A DNA stretch of 64,000 nt from JAFALK01 sp042701975 (GCA_042701975.1 CP170561.1:1-64000), one strand, 5' to 3'; counted from the first letter of the stretch, positions 42,378-51,571 are shown. Made by a program: numbers and translations. Notes: generated by a model from the sequence alone, not told the origin.

Positions 42378-43625
42378 TCACGCTTCCAGCGCCAGCAGCT
42401 CCTCGACCGTCTGACGGCGGCGGATGACACGGTCTGAAGCGCCCTGCACCAGCACCTCGGCCGCCAGGGGGCGCGAGTTGTAGTTGCTGGACATGGAAGC
42501 GCCGTAGGCGCCGGTGTCGTGGATGACGAGCAGGTCTCCTACATCGGCAGCCGGCAGCAGGCGTGGTGCGACCACGCCGCCGTCTTCTTGCGTGAACACA
42601 TCGCCCGATTCGCACAGCGGGCCGGCAACGACGGTCGGGCGCTCTGCGCGCAGTTCGCCCGCCTTGCCGCCACGCGGGATGAGGCTCATCGCATGGAAGC
42701 TGCCGTACATGGCCGGCCGCATCAGCTCGGAGAAGCCAGCATCCACGAGCACGAAATGGTTTTGGCCGGCATTCTTGGTGGCACGCACTTCCGTCAGCAG
42801 GACACCGCTCTCGGCCACCAGGTAGCGGCCGGGCTCGATCTCCAGGGTGAGGCCGTGGCCCACCAGTTGCTCGGCTTCCTTGCGCGCTGCGTCCCAGAGG
42901 CTGAAGTAATGTGCCGTGTCGATCGTTGCACCGCCTTCACGGTAGGGAATCGACAGGCCGCCGCCAGCAGAGATCGCGTGCAAGTCGTGGCCGGCCGCTT
43001 TCGTGCGGCGCACCAAGTCGACCATGGCATCGCACACGTTAGCCAGGTGGCTGTAATCGACGCCCGAGCCGATGTGCATGTGCAGGCCCACGAGCTCCAG
43101 GCCCTGCTCGCGGATCACGTCCAGCGCCGCGCCCAGCTCCGTGTGCCAGATGCCGTGCTTGCTGTGCTCGCCGCCGGTGTTGGTCTTGTTGCTGTGGCCG
43201 TGGCCGAAGCCGGGGTTGATGCGCAGCCACACCAGATGGCCGGGCGAAGCAGCACCGAGCTGGCGCAGCATGTCGATGGAGCCGACGTTGACCGGCACCT
43301 TGTGCTGCACGACCGTGGCCAGCGTCTCGTGATCCATCAAGTCGGCGGTGAAGACGATGTCGGAGTGCAGGCCGCCAGGCTGGAAGCCGGCCGCCAGCGC
43401 ACGCAGCACCTCGCCACGCGAGACCGAATCGACCTTGACGCCCTGCTCGCGCATCAGCCGCAGGATGTGCGTGTTGGAGCAGGCCTTCTGCGCGAAACGG
43501 ATGGTGTCGAAGCTCTTGAGCGCCGCGATGCGCGCAGTGATGGTGGCGACGTCGTACACCCACAGCGGCGTACCGTGCGTGGCGGCGAGGGCTTGCAGTC
43601 GTTCGGGGCGGAAGGGGTTGGCCAT
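42378..43625 (-). CDS. lysA: Diaminopimelate decarboxylase
   Basis: A 415-residue PLP enzyme that makes L-lysine from meso-diaminopimelate. The PLP lysine is K47 in RFAQKACSNTHIL, the glycine-rich phosphate loop is near HIGSGVDYS, and CESGDVF provides the active-site residues from the second subunit. The alanine-racemase-like barrel and Greek-key C-terminal domain are in the normal order. The ATG at 43625 (MANPFRPERL) is chosen over 43658. It is divergent from a LysR regulator, the arrangement in which LysR activates lysA in E. coli. Confidence 0.93.
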   Translation of the reverse strand: MANPFRPERLQALAATHGTPLWVYDVATITARIAALKSFDTIRFAQKACSNTHILRLMREQGVKVDSVSRGEVLRALAAGFQPGGLHSDIVFTADLMDHETLATVVQHKVPVNVGSIDMLRQLGAASPGHLVWLRINPGFGHGHSNKTNTGGEHSKHGIWHTELGAALDVIREQGLELVGLHMHIGSGVDYSHLANVCDAMVDLVRRTKAAGHDLHAISAGGGLSIPYREGGATIDTAHYFSLWDAARKEAEQLVGHGLTLEIEPGRYLVAESGVLLTEVRATKNAGQNHFVLVDAGFSELMRPAMYGSFHAMSLIPRGGKAGELRAERPTVVAGPLCESGDVFTQEDGGVVAPRLLPAADVGDLLVIHDTGAYGASMSSNYNSRPLAAEVLVQGASDRVIRRRQTVEELLALEA

Positions 43626-43677
43626 GGTCGTCAGTTCCTTTGGGATGGCCAGGAGCATGCCTGCCGCAGTTCATTCA

Positions 43678-43692
43678 ATCAAATGCTTTGAT
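43678..43692. promoter_or_regulatory. Candidate LysR-type operator in lysA–lysR intergenic region
   Basis: ATCAAA-TGC-TTTGAT is a perfect 6-bp inverted repeat that contains the LysR-type T-N11-A core (T43679, A43691). It lies between two divergent starts at 43625 and 43717, where the regulator would be expected to bind. Confidence 0.55.
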
Positions 43693-43716
43693 ATCCAGAT
43701 GTGATTCAATCCTGAT

Positions 43717-44628
43717 ATGCATGTGACTCACCGCCATGTCGAGGTCTTCCGCGCCGTGATGACGGCCGGCGGGGTGACCGGCGCCGCCGCCCTGCTCCAC
43801 ACCTCCCAGCCCACCATCAGCCGCGAGCTGGCGCGCCTGGAGCAGTTGCTGGGCTACGCCCTCTTCGAGCGCCACAAGGGCCGGCTCAAGGCCACGGCCC
43901 GGGCGCTGGCCCTGTTCGACGAGGTGCAACGCAGCTACCAGGGGCTGGAGCGCGTGGTCAGTCGAGCGGCGGAGCTGGGCCGGGCGTCCGGCGAGCGGCT
44001 TTCGCTGCTGAGCCTGCCCGCCCTGGCCCACGCCCTGCTGCCGCTGGCCTGCCGCGAACTGCTCGATCGCCACCCGGGCGCCGCGCTCTCGATCACGCCG
44101 CAGGAATCCCCGCTGCTGGAGGAATGGATGAGCGCCCAGCGCTTCGACCTCGGCTTTTCCGAAGCCACGCAGGCGCCGCCCGGCACCGAGCTGGAACCGC
44201 TGCTGGCGCTGGACGAGGTCTGCGTGCTGCCCACCGGCCACGCCCTGCTGGCCAAGAAGCGCCTGACCCCACGCGACTTCGCCGGCCAGCCCTTCGTCAG
44301 CCTGGCCGAAGGCGACCCGTACCGTGCGCAGTTCGACGCCATCTTCCAGGCGGCCGGCGTCGAGCGGCGCCTGGTGGCCGAGACGCACAGCGCGGTCGCC
44401 GTGTGCGCGATGGTGGCGTGCGGCGTCGGCATCGCTTTGGTCAATCCGCTGACGGCGCTGGCCTGCGCGAGCGCCGGCCTGAACCTGCGGCGCTTCTCGG
44501 TCTCGGTGCCTTACCGCGTGAGCATCCTGCGGCCGCAGCACCGGCCGGCGCAGCCCTTGGCGGAACTGCTGACGGCGCTGGCAAGAAAGCAGGCGCAGGC
44601 GCTGGGCAAGCGCCTGCAGAGCGTCTGA
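43717..44628 (+). CDS. LysR-family transcriptional regulator (probable lysA activator)
   Basis: A 303-residue LysR-type regulator. The N-terminal winged helix-turn-helix reads VFRAVMTAGGVTGAAALLHTSQPTISRELARLEQLLGYALFERHKGRL, and the effector-binding domain covers about 90-295. Its divergent position next to lysA suggests it controls that gene in response to diaminopimelate or lysine, as E. coli LysR does. This assignment rests on position and family; the effector cannot be read from sequence. The ATG at 43717 has a second possible start six codons on. Confidence 0.85.
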   Translation: MHVTHRHVEVFRAVMTAGGVTGAAALLHTSQPTISRELARLEQLLGYALFERHKGRLKATARALALFDEVQRSYQGLERVVSRAAELGRASGERLSLLSLPALAHALLPLACRELLDRHPGAALSITPQESPLLEEWMSAQRFDLGFSEATQAPPGTELEPLLALDEVCVLPTGHALLAKKRLTPRDFAGQPFVSLAEGDPYRAQFDAIFQAAGVERRLVAETHSAVAVCAMVACGVGIALVNPLTALACASAGLNLRRFSVSVPYRVSILRPQHRPAQPLAELLTALARKQAQALGKRLQSV

Positions 44629-44635
44629 GCCGCGA

Positions 44636-45250
44636 TCAGGGCTTGCGCGTGTAGGCCAGCTCCATCCACTTCATCGGCTTGCCGTCCGGGCCCTTGCCCC
44701 ACATCTCGATGGTGTGGTGGTCCTTGTCGACGAGGGTGATGGTCATGCGATAGCTCTCGTTCTTGCCCGCCATCGGATCGGGCGCCATGCCGGTGAGCTT
44801 GAGCGCCTTGCCGTCGAGCTTGCCTTCGGAAGTCATCAGGCCCGTGCCCATGGTGTCCATCCAGGTTCCGACATAGCGCTTGGTGACGTTGTCGTAGCCC
44901 TGGAAGCCCAGGCCGTTGAAGGGCTGGCCCATGAACGTGCCGGTGTAGTCTTCCTGCAGGAAGCGGTTGCCGAGGATCCACTTGCGGGTGGCCGTGGCCG
45001 TGCTCTCCTCGGGCGGCTTCTTCGGATCCATCCAGGCCTTGACCTTGACGTCGAAATTGCCGGCCAGCGGTTCAAGCTTCTGGTGTCCCTCGCCGGGTGT
45101 TGCGGCCTTGGCCATGAGCTCCATGGCGGCCTTCTCGTCAGGTGGCGCGGCGGGCTTGGCTGTCTTGGCCTTGTCGGCGGCCAGCGCCATCGCCACGCAA
45201 AGGCATCCTGCCAGCAAGACGCCGCTCTTCACGATCTTCGGAAACTTCAT
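44636..45250 (-). CDS. DUF1579 secreted protein
   Basis: A 204-residue protein with a signal peptide (about residues 1-25, VLLAGCLCVAMALAAD). The mature part contains FDVKVKAWMDPKKPPEESTATATRKWILGNRFLQEDYTGTFMGQPFNGLGFQGYDNVTKRYVGTWMDTMGTG, the pattern of DUF1579 proteins, which are lipocalin-like barrels of unknown role. It is convergent with the LysR gene, with a seven-base gap, and 79 bases upstream of its start lies the end of folE2. Confidence 0.85.
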   Translation of the reverse strand: MKFPKIVKSGVLLAGCLCVAMALAADKAKTAKPAAPPDEKAAMELMAKAATPGEGHQKLEPLAGNFDVKVKAWMDPKKPPEESTATATRKWILGNRFLQEDYTGTFMGQPFNGLGFQGYDNVTKRYVGTWMDTMGTGLMTSEGKLDGKALKLTGMAPDPMAGKNESYRMTITLVDKDHHTIEMWGKGPDGKPMKWMELAYTRKP

Positions 45251-45329
45251 GGTGCCTCCTCGCGATCACGTTGTGAGGAGGCAGATTGTCAGCGCCGCGA
45301 CGCCGCGGCGCAATCGTGCATGAAGAGGA

Positions 45330-46124
45330 TCAGGCGCGTTCGATGCGCGCGTAAGCGCTGTGGTTGTGAATCGACTCGAAGTTCTCGACATCCACCGCAT
45401 AGGCACCGATACGCGCATCGGCGTTCAGGCGCAGCGCCACGTCACGGATCAGGTCCTCGACGAACTTGGGGTTCTCGTAGGCGTGCTCGGTGATCCACTT
45501 TTCATCGGCGCGCTTGAGCAGCGGCCAGACCTCGCTGGAGGCGCTTTCCTCGGCGAAGCGCACGAGTTCGGTCCAGCCGATCTCGCTGCTCTTGAGCTCG
45601 GCGCGGATCGTCACCAGCGAGCGCTGGTTGTGGGCGCCGTAGTCGGAGATTTCCTTGGAGCAGGGGCACAGGCTCTTGACCGGCACGGCCACTTCGGACC
45701 ACACCGTCGTCTTGCCGCCGCGGGTTTCGCTGATCAGCGCGCCTTGGTAGTCCAGCATGCTTTCGATGCCCGAGACCGGCGCGCGCTTCTTGATGAAGAA
45801 GGGGAAGCGGACCTCGATGCGGCCTTCCGTGGCGGTCAGCTTTTCCAGCATCTGCGCGTGCAGGTCACGCAGCGAGCCGGGGTCGAGCGGCGCTTCCAGC
45901 GCTTCGAGCCAGGCCACGAAGCGCGACATGTGCGTGCCCTTCTTCTCGGCCGGCAGGGCCACGTCGAGCGTCCATTGGCCGACGGTGGCCTGGACCTTTT
46001 TGCCGACGATGACTTGCAGCGGGTAGCGCACGTCCTTGACCCCGACGCGCTGGATGGCGATGTGCCGCTCGTCGCGTTCGCTTTGGGTGTCGGGGATGTG
46101 CAGGCTGCTGGTGACTTGGTTCAT
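45330..46124 (-). CDS. folE2: GTP cyclohydrolase FolE2 (type IB)
   Basis: A 264-residue enzyme making dihydroneopterin triphosphate from GTP for folate synthesis. FolE2 is the metal-promiscuous alternative to zinc-dependent FolE. The PCSKEISDYGAHNQRS block includes the catalytic cysteine and histidine, and the N-terminal IQRVGVKDVRYPL and the C-terminal VENFESIHNHSAYA segments are family hallmarks. It starts 49 bases downstream of the dxs stop on the same strand and may be cotranscribed with it. Confidence 0.95.
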   Translation of the reverse strand: MNQVTSSLHIPDTQSERDERHIAIQRVGVKDVRYPLQVIVGKKVQATVGQWTLDVALPAEKKGTHMSRFVAWLEALEAPLDPGSLRDLHAQMLEKLTATEGRIEVRFPFFIKKRAPVSGIESMLDYQGALISETRGGKTTVWSEVAVPVKSLCPCSKEISDYGAHNQRSLVTIRAELKSSEIGWTELVRFAEESASSEVWPLLKRADEKWITEHAYENPKFVEDLIRDVALRLNADARIGAYAVDVENFESIHNHSAYARIERA

Positions 46125-46173
46125 AACGGTGCGAAGGATGACAGCTTTGCTTCATCCCCGCCCAGGCAAGGTC

Positions 46174-48069
46174 TTAAAGATTCGCCGCAGGCTTCACGAG
46201 CTGCGGCCGCGCGCCGAAGCGCTTGAGGATGGATTGCTCGATGCCGGTGGCGTCCAGGCCGCAGCGGCTCATCAGCTTGGCGGGGTCGCCATGCTCGATG
46301 AAATCGTCGGGCAGGCCGAGTTGCAGCACGGGCAGGTTCAGCCCGGCGGCGTGCAGGGTTTCGAGCACGGCCGAGCCGGCGCCGCCCATGATGCAGCCGT
46401 CTTCGACGGTGACGATGCTGTCGTGCGTGCGGGCCAGTTCAAGGACGAGATCGACGTCCAGCGGCTTGGCGAAACGCATGTTGGCCACCGTGGCGTCCAG
46501 TGCCTCGGCCGCCTTGAGCGCCGGATACAGCAGCGTGCCGAAGGCCAGGATGGCCACCCGCGTGCCGGTGCGGCGGACTTCGCCCTTGCCCCAGGCCAGC
46601 GCCACCATCTGCTTCTGCTGCACGACGCCTGCGCCTGCACCCCGCGGGTAGCGCACCGTGGACGGGCCGTCGTGCTGGAAGGCGGTGTACAGCGCCTGGC
46701 GGCATTCGTTTTCATCGGCCGGCGTGAGCACGGCCATGTTGGGAATGCAGCGCGTGTAGGCGATGTCGTAGTTGCCAGCGTGCGTGGCGCCATCGGCACC
46801 GACGAGGCCGGCGCGGTCCAGCGCGAAGACGACCGGCAGGTTCTGCAGGGCGACGTCGTGGATCAGTTGGTCGTAGGCGCGCTGCAGGAAGGTGGAATAG
46901 ATCGCGACGACGGGCTTCAGGCCCTCGCAGGCCAGGCCGGCGGCGAAGGTGACCGAATGCTGCTCGGCGATGCCCACGTCGTAGTAGCGCTTGGGGAAGC
47001 GCTGGTGGAACTCCACCATGCCCGAGCCTTCGCGCATGGCCGGCGTGATGCCGACCAGGCGCTCGTCCTGCTCGGCCATGTCGCACAGCCAATCGCCGAA
47101 GACTTGCGTGAAGGTGGTCTTGGGCGGCGTGGCAGGCTTGACGAAACCGACGGCCGGGTCGAACTTGCCGGAGGCCGCGTGGTACTTGACCGGATCGGCT
47201 TCGGCCAGCTTGTAGCCGGCGCCCTTCTTGGTGACGACGTGCAGGAACTGCGGGCCGGGCTTGCTGCGCAGGTTCTCCAGCGTGGGGATGAGCGACTCCA
47301 GGTCGTGGCCGTCGATCGGGCCCACGTAGTTGAAGCCGAACTCCTCGAAGATCGTGCTGGGCACGACCATGCCCTTGGTGTGCTCTTCGAAGCGGCGCGC
47401 CATCTCGTACAGCGGCGTGTCGCGCAGCAGGCTCTTGGCGCCTTCGCGGGCCTTGGCGTAGAACTTGCCGCTCATCAGCCGGGCCAGGTAGCGGTTCAGC
47501 GCGCCCACGGGCGGGCTGATGGACATGTCGTTGTCGTTCAGGATGACGAGCATGTCGCCCAGCAGGCCGCCATGGGGCACGCCGGCGTTGTTGAGCGCCT
47601 CGAAGGCCATGCCGGCCGTCATGGCGCCGTCGCCGATGATGGCCACCGCCTTGCGATCCTCGCCCTTGAGCTTGGCCGCCATGGCCATGCCGTGGGCAGC
47701 GGAGATGGAGGTGCTGGAATGGCCGGTGCCGAAAGTGTCGTACTCGCTCTCGGTGCGCAGCGGGAAGCCGCTGATGCCGCCGAGCTGGCGCAGGCCGCCC
47801 ATGCGCTCGCGCCGGCCAGTCAACACCTTGTGCGGGTAGGTCTGGTGGCCCACGTCCCACACCAGCCGGTCGTTCGGCGTGTCGTAGACGTAGTGCAGGG
47901 CCACGGTCAGCTCGACCGTGCCCAGGTTGGAGCCCAGGTGGCCGCCGGTCTGGGAGACCGAATCCAGCACATAGGCACGCAGCTCATCGGCCACCTTGGG
48001 CAGGTCGCAACGCGGCAGGCGTCGCAGATCGGCCGGGGAATTGATGGTCTGCAGAAGCGGGAAATCCAT
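46174..48069 (-). CDS. dxs: 1-deoxy-D-xylulose-5-phosphate synthase
   Basis: A 631-residue thiamine-diphosphate enzyme that starts the MEP isoprenoid pathway from pyruvate and glyceraldehyde 3-phosphate. The N-terminal domain has VGHQTYPHKVLTGR and the ThDP motif GDGAMTAGMAFEALNNAG; the C-terminal part has the transketolase-like pyrimidine domain with the catalytic Glu in GIAEQHSVTFAAGLA. Length matches the family. It follows ispA by 39 bases, giving the conserved order xseB-ispA-dxs. Confidence 0.97.
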   Translation of the reverse strand: MDFPLLQTINSPADLRRLPRCDLPKVADELRAYVLDSVSQTGGHLGSNLGTVELTVALHYVYDTPNDRLVWDVGHQTYPHKVLTGRRERMGGLRQLGGISGFPLRTESEYDTFGTGHSSTSISAAHGMAMAAKLKGEDRKAVAIIGDGAMTAGMAFEALNNAGVPHGGLLGDMLVILNDNDMSISPPVGALNRYLARLMSGKFYAKAREGAKSLLRDTPLYEMARRFEEHTKGMVVPSTIFEEFGFNYVGPIDGHDLESLIPTLENLRSKPGPQFLHVVTKKGAGYKLAEADPVKYHAASGKFDPAVGFVKPATPPKTTFTQVFGDWLCDMAEQDERLVGITPAMREGSGMVEFHQRFPKRYYDVGIAEQHSVTFAAGLACEGLKPVVAIYSTFLQRAYDQLIHDVALQNLPVVFALDRAGLVGADGATHAGNYDIAYTRCIPNMAVLTPADENECRQALYTAFQHDGPSTVRYPRGAGAGVVQQKQMVALAWGKGEVRRTGTRVAILAFGTLLYPALKAAEALDATVANMRFAKPLDVDLVLELARTHDSIVTVEDGCIMGGAGSAVLETLHAAGLNLPVLQLGLPDDFIEHGDPAKLMSRCGLDATGIEQSILKRFGARPQLVKPAANL

Positions 48070-48108
48070 GCCGCGCCTTCCGTTCAGTTGTAGCGAAGCT
48101 TCATCGCT

Positions 48109-48996
48109 TCAGCTTTCGCGCTCGACGACCATGTCAGCCAGCAGGGCCAGACTTGCCGTATGGGTGAGTCCGCTCGCGGCCAGGGCCCGGTGGGCCTCGT
48201 CCCGCAATTGTTGCGCCAGCACACGGGCCGAATCCAGGCCCATGATGCTGACGTAGGTAGGTTTGTTGGCGTCCAGGTCCTTGCCAGCCGTCTTGCCCAG
48301 CACGGCGGAGTCCTGCGTCACGTCCAGGATGTCGTCCACGACCTGGAAGGCCAGGCCGAGGGCGGCGCCGTATTGCGACAGCGCTTCCGAGGCCGCCGGG
48401 CTGATGGGACCGCAGGCGGCGCCCATCATCACGCTGGCCTGCAGCAGGCAGCCGGTCTTGCGGCGGTGCATGTCGCGCAAGGTGGCTTCGTCCAGGCTCT
48501 TGCCCACATGGGCCAGGTCGATGGCCTGGCCGCCGGCCATGCCCGCGTGGCCGGCCGAACGGGCCAGCAGCGAGCACAGGCGGGCCTGCAGGGCCGGCTC
48601 GACGCCGGCATCCGGCGTGAGCACCTCGAACGCCAGGGCCTGCATGGCGTCGCCGGCCAGCATGGCCTGGGCTTCACCGAACTGCACGTGGGCCGTGGGC
48701 TTGCCGCGGCGCATCACGTCGTCGTCCATGCAGGGCATGTCGTCATGGACCAGCGAATAGGCGTGGATCAGCTCGACCGCGCAGGCCGCGCGCATGGCGG
48801 CCTCCGTCTGACCCTGCACCGCCTCGCAGGCCGCCAGGACCAGGAGCGCACGCAGACGCTTGCCGCCGCCCAGCACCGAGTAGCGCATCGCCTCGCCCAG
48901 GCCGGCCGGCGAATCTGCCGGCACGTGGGCGTCCAGCGACTGCTCCACTTGGTCCAGCGCGCGCCGGACCCATTGTTCGAAATGACCTGCTTCCAC
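48109..48996 (-). CDS. ispA: Farnesyl diphosphate synthase (polyprenyl synthetase)
   Basis: A 295-residue prenyltransferase condensing IPP with DMAPP and GPP to give FPP. The first Asp-rich motif DDMPCMDDD (85-93) has the two-residue insertion of type II FPP synthases, the second is DDILD, and GGGKRLR (43-49) binds IPP. It uses the product of the MEP pathway that dxs starts. Two bases separate it from xseB. Confidence 0.95.
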   Translation of the reverse strand: MEAGHFEQWVRRALDQVEQSLDAHVPADSPAGLGEAMRYSVLGGGKRLRALLVLAACEAVQGQTEAAMRAACAVELIHAYSLVHDDMPCMDDDVMRRGKPTAHVQFGEAQAMLAGDAMQALAFEVLTPDAGVEPALQARLCSLLARSAGHAGMAGGQAIDLAHVGKSLDEATLRDMHRRKTGCLLQASVMMGAACGPISPAASEALSQYGAALGLAFQVVDDILDVTQDSAVLGKTAGKDLDANKPTYVSIMGLDSARVLAQQLRDEAHRALAASGLTHTASLALLADMVVERES

Positions 48997-48998
48997 CC

Positions 48999-49250
48999 TC
49001 AGAAATCCTCTTCCGTCTTCAAGCTCTCGCTGTCCAGGACCTTGACTTGCTGTTCTATGGCCTGCAGCCTGCCCCGACAGAACGACAACAGCTCCGCGCC
49101 GCGCTTGTAGCTTTCCAGCAGCTGCTCGAGCGGCAGTTGCTGGCCTTCCATGGCGGCGACCAGGCGTTCCAACTCGTCCAGCGCAGCTTCGTAGCTGGCG
49201 GGAGCGGCCGGTCCACTCTGGGCGGAAACTGTCTTGCGATTGACTGTCAT
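48999..49250 (-). CDS. xseB: Exodeoxyribonuclease VII small subunit
   Basis: An 83-residue helical protein. The core YEAALDELERLVAAMEGQQLPLEQLLESYKRG and the following LSFCRGRLQAIEQQVKVL are the XseB signature. It partners with XseA, encoded elsewhere, in single-strand DNA degradation. The N-terminus starts at MTVNRKTVSAQ; an upstream in-frame start at 49361 gives an unsupported extension. Confidence 0.94.
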   Translation of the reverse strand: MTVNRKTVSAQSGPAAPASYEAALDELERLVAAMEGQQLPLEQLLESYKRGAELLSFCRGRLQAIEQQVKVLDSESLKTEEDF

Positions 49251-49556
49251 AGGCAGCCCGGGATTGTATTGGCCCCGCAACGGTCGCCCGGCTTCAACTT
49301 GTGACTGTCTGACCACGCGAAATGGGGGTGCGAATGGAAATCGGCACCTCAGGCTTGACATTCGACAGCCGGCTACAATCCCACCCTTCGGTCTGCTACA
49401 GGGCCGAACCGCGCCACGCGCGCCCGATGGTGGTTCGCGTGGCTTGTTCTTGCCTCACACAAACCCAGCAGGGAGTCCGGTCCCCCGACCAGGCTCCGCG
49501 CCCCATCAGCACTGCCGGGGGGTTGACATTGGTTTCTGGAAAGAACCTCTTGGATC
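49251..49556 (+). other. Non-coding 306-base region between xseB and the Rieske oxygenase gene
   Basis: No gene is found. TTGACA (49355-49360) and TACAAT (49374-49379) both occur but only 13 bases apart, so they are not a standard promoter pair. Further on, GCCACGCG (49413-49420) can pair with CGCGTGGC (49436-49443). A second TTGACA lies near 49523. If transcription starts near 49385, the oxygenase mRNA would have a leader of about 170 bases. Confidence 0.4.
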
Positions 49557-50675
49557 ATGTCCGACCTGAGCTTTACGCCGTCGCAGTTTCAGCGCAGCAA
49601 CACCCAGCTGCCGGTTTCCGCCTATTTCGATGAAGCCCTGTTCCGCCGCGAACAGGAAACGCTCTTCGCCACAGGCCCGCGCTACATCGGCCATGCCCTG
49701 GCCGTCCCCGAGGTGGGCGACTACCTTGCCCTTCCGCAGGAGGGCGAGGGTCGCACGCTCGTGCGTACGCCGCAGGGTCTGGAGCTGATTTCCAACGTCT
49801 GCCGCCACCGCCAGGCCCTGATGCTGCGCGGGCGCGGCAACACGCGCTCCAACATCGTCTGCCCGCTGCACCGCTGGACGTATGACCTGAAGGGCGAGCT
49901 GATCGGTGCCCCGCACTTCGAGAGCGACCCTTGCCTGAACCTCAACAACTACAAGCTGACCGAATGGAACGGCCTGCTGTTCGAGGACAACGGCCATGAT
50001 GTGGCGGCCCACCTGACCGGCATGACGGGTGACACCCGCTCGCTGCTGAACTTTGACGGCTACGTGCTCGACAAGGTCCACATGCACGAGTGCGACTACA
50101 ACTGGAAGACCTTCATCGAGGTCTACCTCGAGGACTACCACGTCGGCCCCTTCCACCCGGGCCTGGGCCAGTTCGTCACCTGCGAAGACCTCAGCTGGGA
50201 GTTCGGCCGCCACCATTCGGTGCAGACGGTGGGCGTGAACAAGGAGCTGGCCAAGCCCGGCTCGCCCGTCTACGAGCGTTGGCACGAGCAGCTGCTGCGC
50301 TTCCGCGAAGGCCAGGCGCCTGAGAAAGGCGCGGTCTGGCTGACCTACTACCCGCACATCATGGTCGAGTGGTATCCGCACGTGCTGGTCGTCTCCACGC
50401 TCTTCCCCAAGGGCCCGCAGAAGACGCTCAACATGGTGGAGTTCTATTACCCCGAGGAAATCGCCGCCTTCGAGCGCGAGTTCGTCGAAGCCCACCAGGC
50501 CGCCTACATGGAGACCTGCGTGGAGGACGACGAGATCGCCCTGCGCATGGATGCCGGCCGCAAGGCCCTGATGGAGCGCGGCGACAACGAGGTCGGCCCG
50601 TACCAGAGCCCGATGGAAGACGGCATGCAGCACTTCCACGAGTGGTATCGCAAAGAACTGGCGATCGAAGCCTGA
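49557..50675 (+). CDS. Rieske aromatic ring-hydroxylating oxygenase, alpha subunit
   Basis: A 372-residue terminal oxygenase. The Rieske [2Fe-2S] ligands are C82-x-H84 and C102-x2-H105, with an unusual 17-residue spacing. The mononuclear iron site is in LEDYHVGPFH, with D193, H195 and H200. This puts it in the RHO/choline monooxygenase/SRPBCC group. No reductase, ferredoxin or beta subunit is adjacent, so electron partners must be elsewhere and the substrate is unknown. The following gene overlaps its stop by one base, so the two are coupled. Confidence 0.9.
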   Translation: MSDLSFTPSQFQRSNTQLPVSAYFDEALFRREQETLFATGPRYIGHALAVPEVGDYLALPQEGEGRTLVRTPQGLELISNVCRHRQALMLRGRGNTRSNIVCPLHRWTYDLKGELIGAPHFESDPCLNLNNYKLTEWNGLLFEDNGHDVAAHLTGMTGDTRSLLNFDGYVLDKVHMHECDYNWKTFIEVYLEDYHVGPFHPGLGQFVTCEDLSWEFGRHHSVQTVGVNKELAKPGSPVYERWHEQLLRFREGQAPEKGAVWLTYYPHIMVEWYPHVLVVSTLFPKGPQKTLNMVEFYYPEEIAAFEREFVEAHQAAYMETCVEDDEIALRMDAGRKALMERGDNEVGPYQSPMEDGMQHFHEWYRKELAIEA

Positions 50676-51571
50676 TGTCGGCCCCGCTGCTCATGGTGGC
50701 GGCAACGCTGCTGTTCTCGATCATGGGCGTGTGCGTCAAGCTCGCCTCCAGCTACTACGGCCCCGGCGAGATCGTCATGTACCGCGGCCTCGTGGGCATG
50801 ATTGCGCTGGGCGTGATGAGCCGCGTGAGCGGTGTCTCGCTCAAGACCCAGGTGCCGGCCATGCACTTCTGGCGCAGCCTCTCGGGCGTGATCGCGCTGT
50901 CGCTGTGGTTCTACGCGATCAGCCGGCTGCCGCTGGCCACGGCCATGACGCTGAACTACATGTCCAGCATCTGGATGGCCTTCTTCTTGCTCGGCGGCGC
51001 GGTGCTGATGGGCGCTCGGCGCGTCGACGGACGGCTGGTCGCCGCCATCCTGCTCGGTTTTCTCGGCGTGGCGCTGATCCTGCGGCCCACCTTCGATTCC
51101 AGCCAGGCGGTCTATGGCCTGGCCGGCCTGGCCTCGGGCATGCTCTCGGCGGTGGCCTACCTGCAGGTCACGGCTCTGGGCCGCGTGGGCGAGCCGGAAT
51201 CGCGCACGGTCTTCTACTTCTCGGCCGGCGGGGCGCTGGCTGGCGCGCTCACGGCCCTGGTTGCCGAGGGCGGCTTTCACCCGCACACACTCCAGGGCGT
51301 GGCCCTGCTGCTCGGCGTGGGCGTGCCTGCCACGGGAGCCCAGCTGTGCATGACGCGCGCCTACGCCGTGGGCAAGCCGCTGGTCAACGCCTGCCTGGCC
51401 TACCTGGGCATCGTGTTCTCCTGCGTCTGGGGCCTGGTGCTGTTTGCCGATCCGGTCACGCCGTCCGCGTGGCTCGGCATCGTGCTGATCCTCGGTGCAG
51501 GCCTGGCCGCCACGCTGCTGCGTGCACGAACCACGCCGCCGGACAGCCAACATTCCGTGAGCGAACCATGA
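50675..51571 (+). CDS. EamA/DMT-family membrane transporter
   Basis: A 298-residue protein with ten hydrophobic helices in two EamA repeats (about 5-138 and 150-290). The start overlaps the oxygenase stop (TGATG) and its stop overlaps the next gene's start (ATGA). DMT proteins export metabolites or amino acids; the substrate is not known. Being coupled to the oxygenase, it may move that enzyme's substrate or product, but this is only inference from position. Confidence 0.88.
   Translation: MSAPLLMVAATLLFSIMGVCVKLASSYYGPGEIVMYRGLVGMIALGVMSRVSGVSLKTQVPAMHFWRSLSGVIALSLWFYAISRLPLATAMTLNYMSSIWMAFFLLGGAVLMGARRVDGRLVAAILLGFLGVALILRPTFDSSQAVYGLAGLASGMLSAVAYLQVTALGRVGEPESRTVFYFSAGGALAGALTALVAEGGFHPHTLQGVALLLGVGVPATGAQLCMTRAYAVGKPLVNACLAYLGIVFSCVWGLVLFADPVTPSAWLGIVLILGAGLAATLLRARTTPPDSQHSVSEP

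Noticed and set aside
49355..49379. TTGACA and TACAAT as a sigma-70 promoter
   Set aside because: The spacer is 13 bases instead of 16-18, so the pair is not accepted as a promoter although each hexamer is near consensus.
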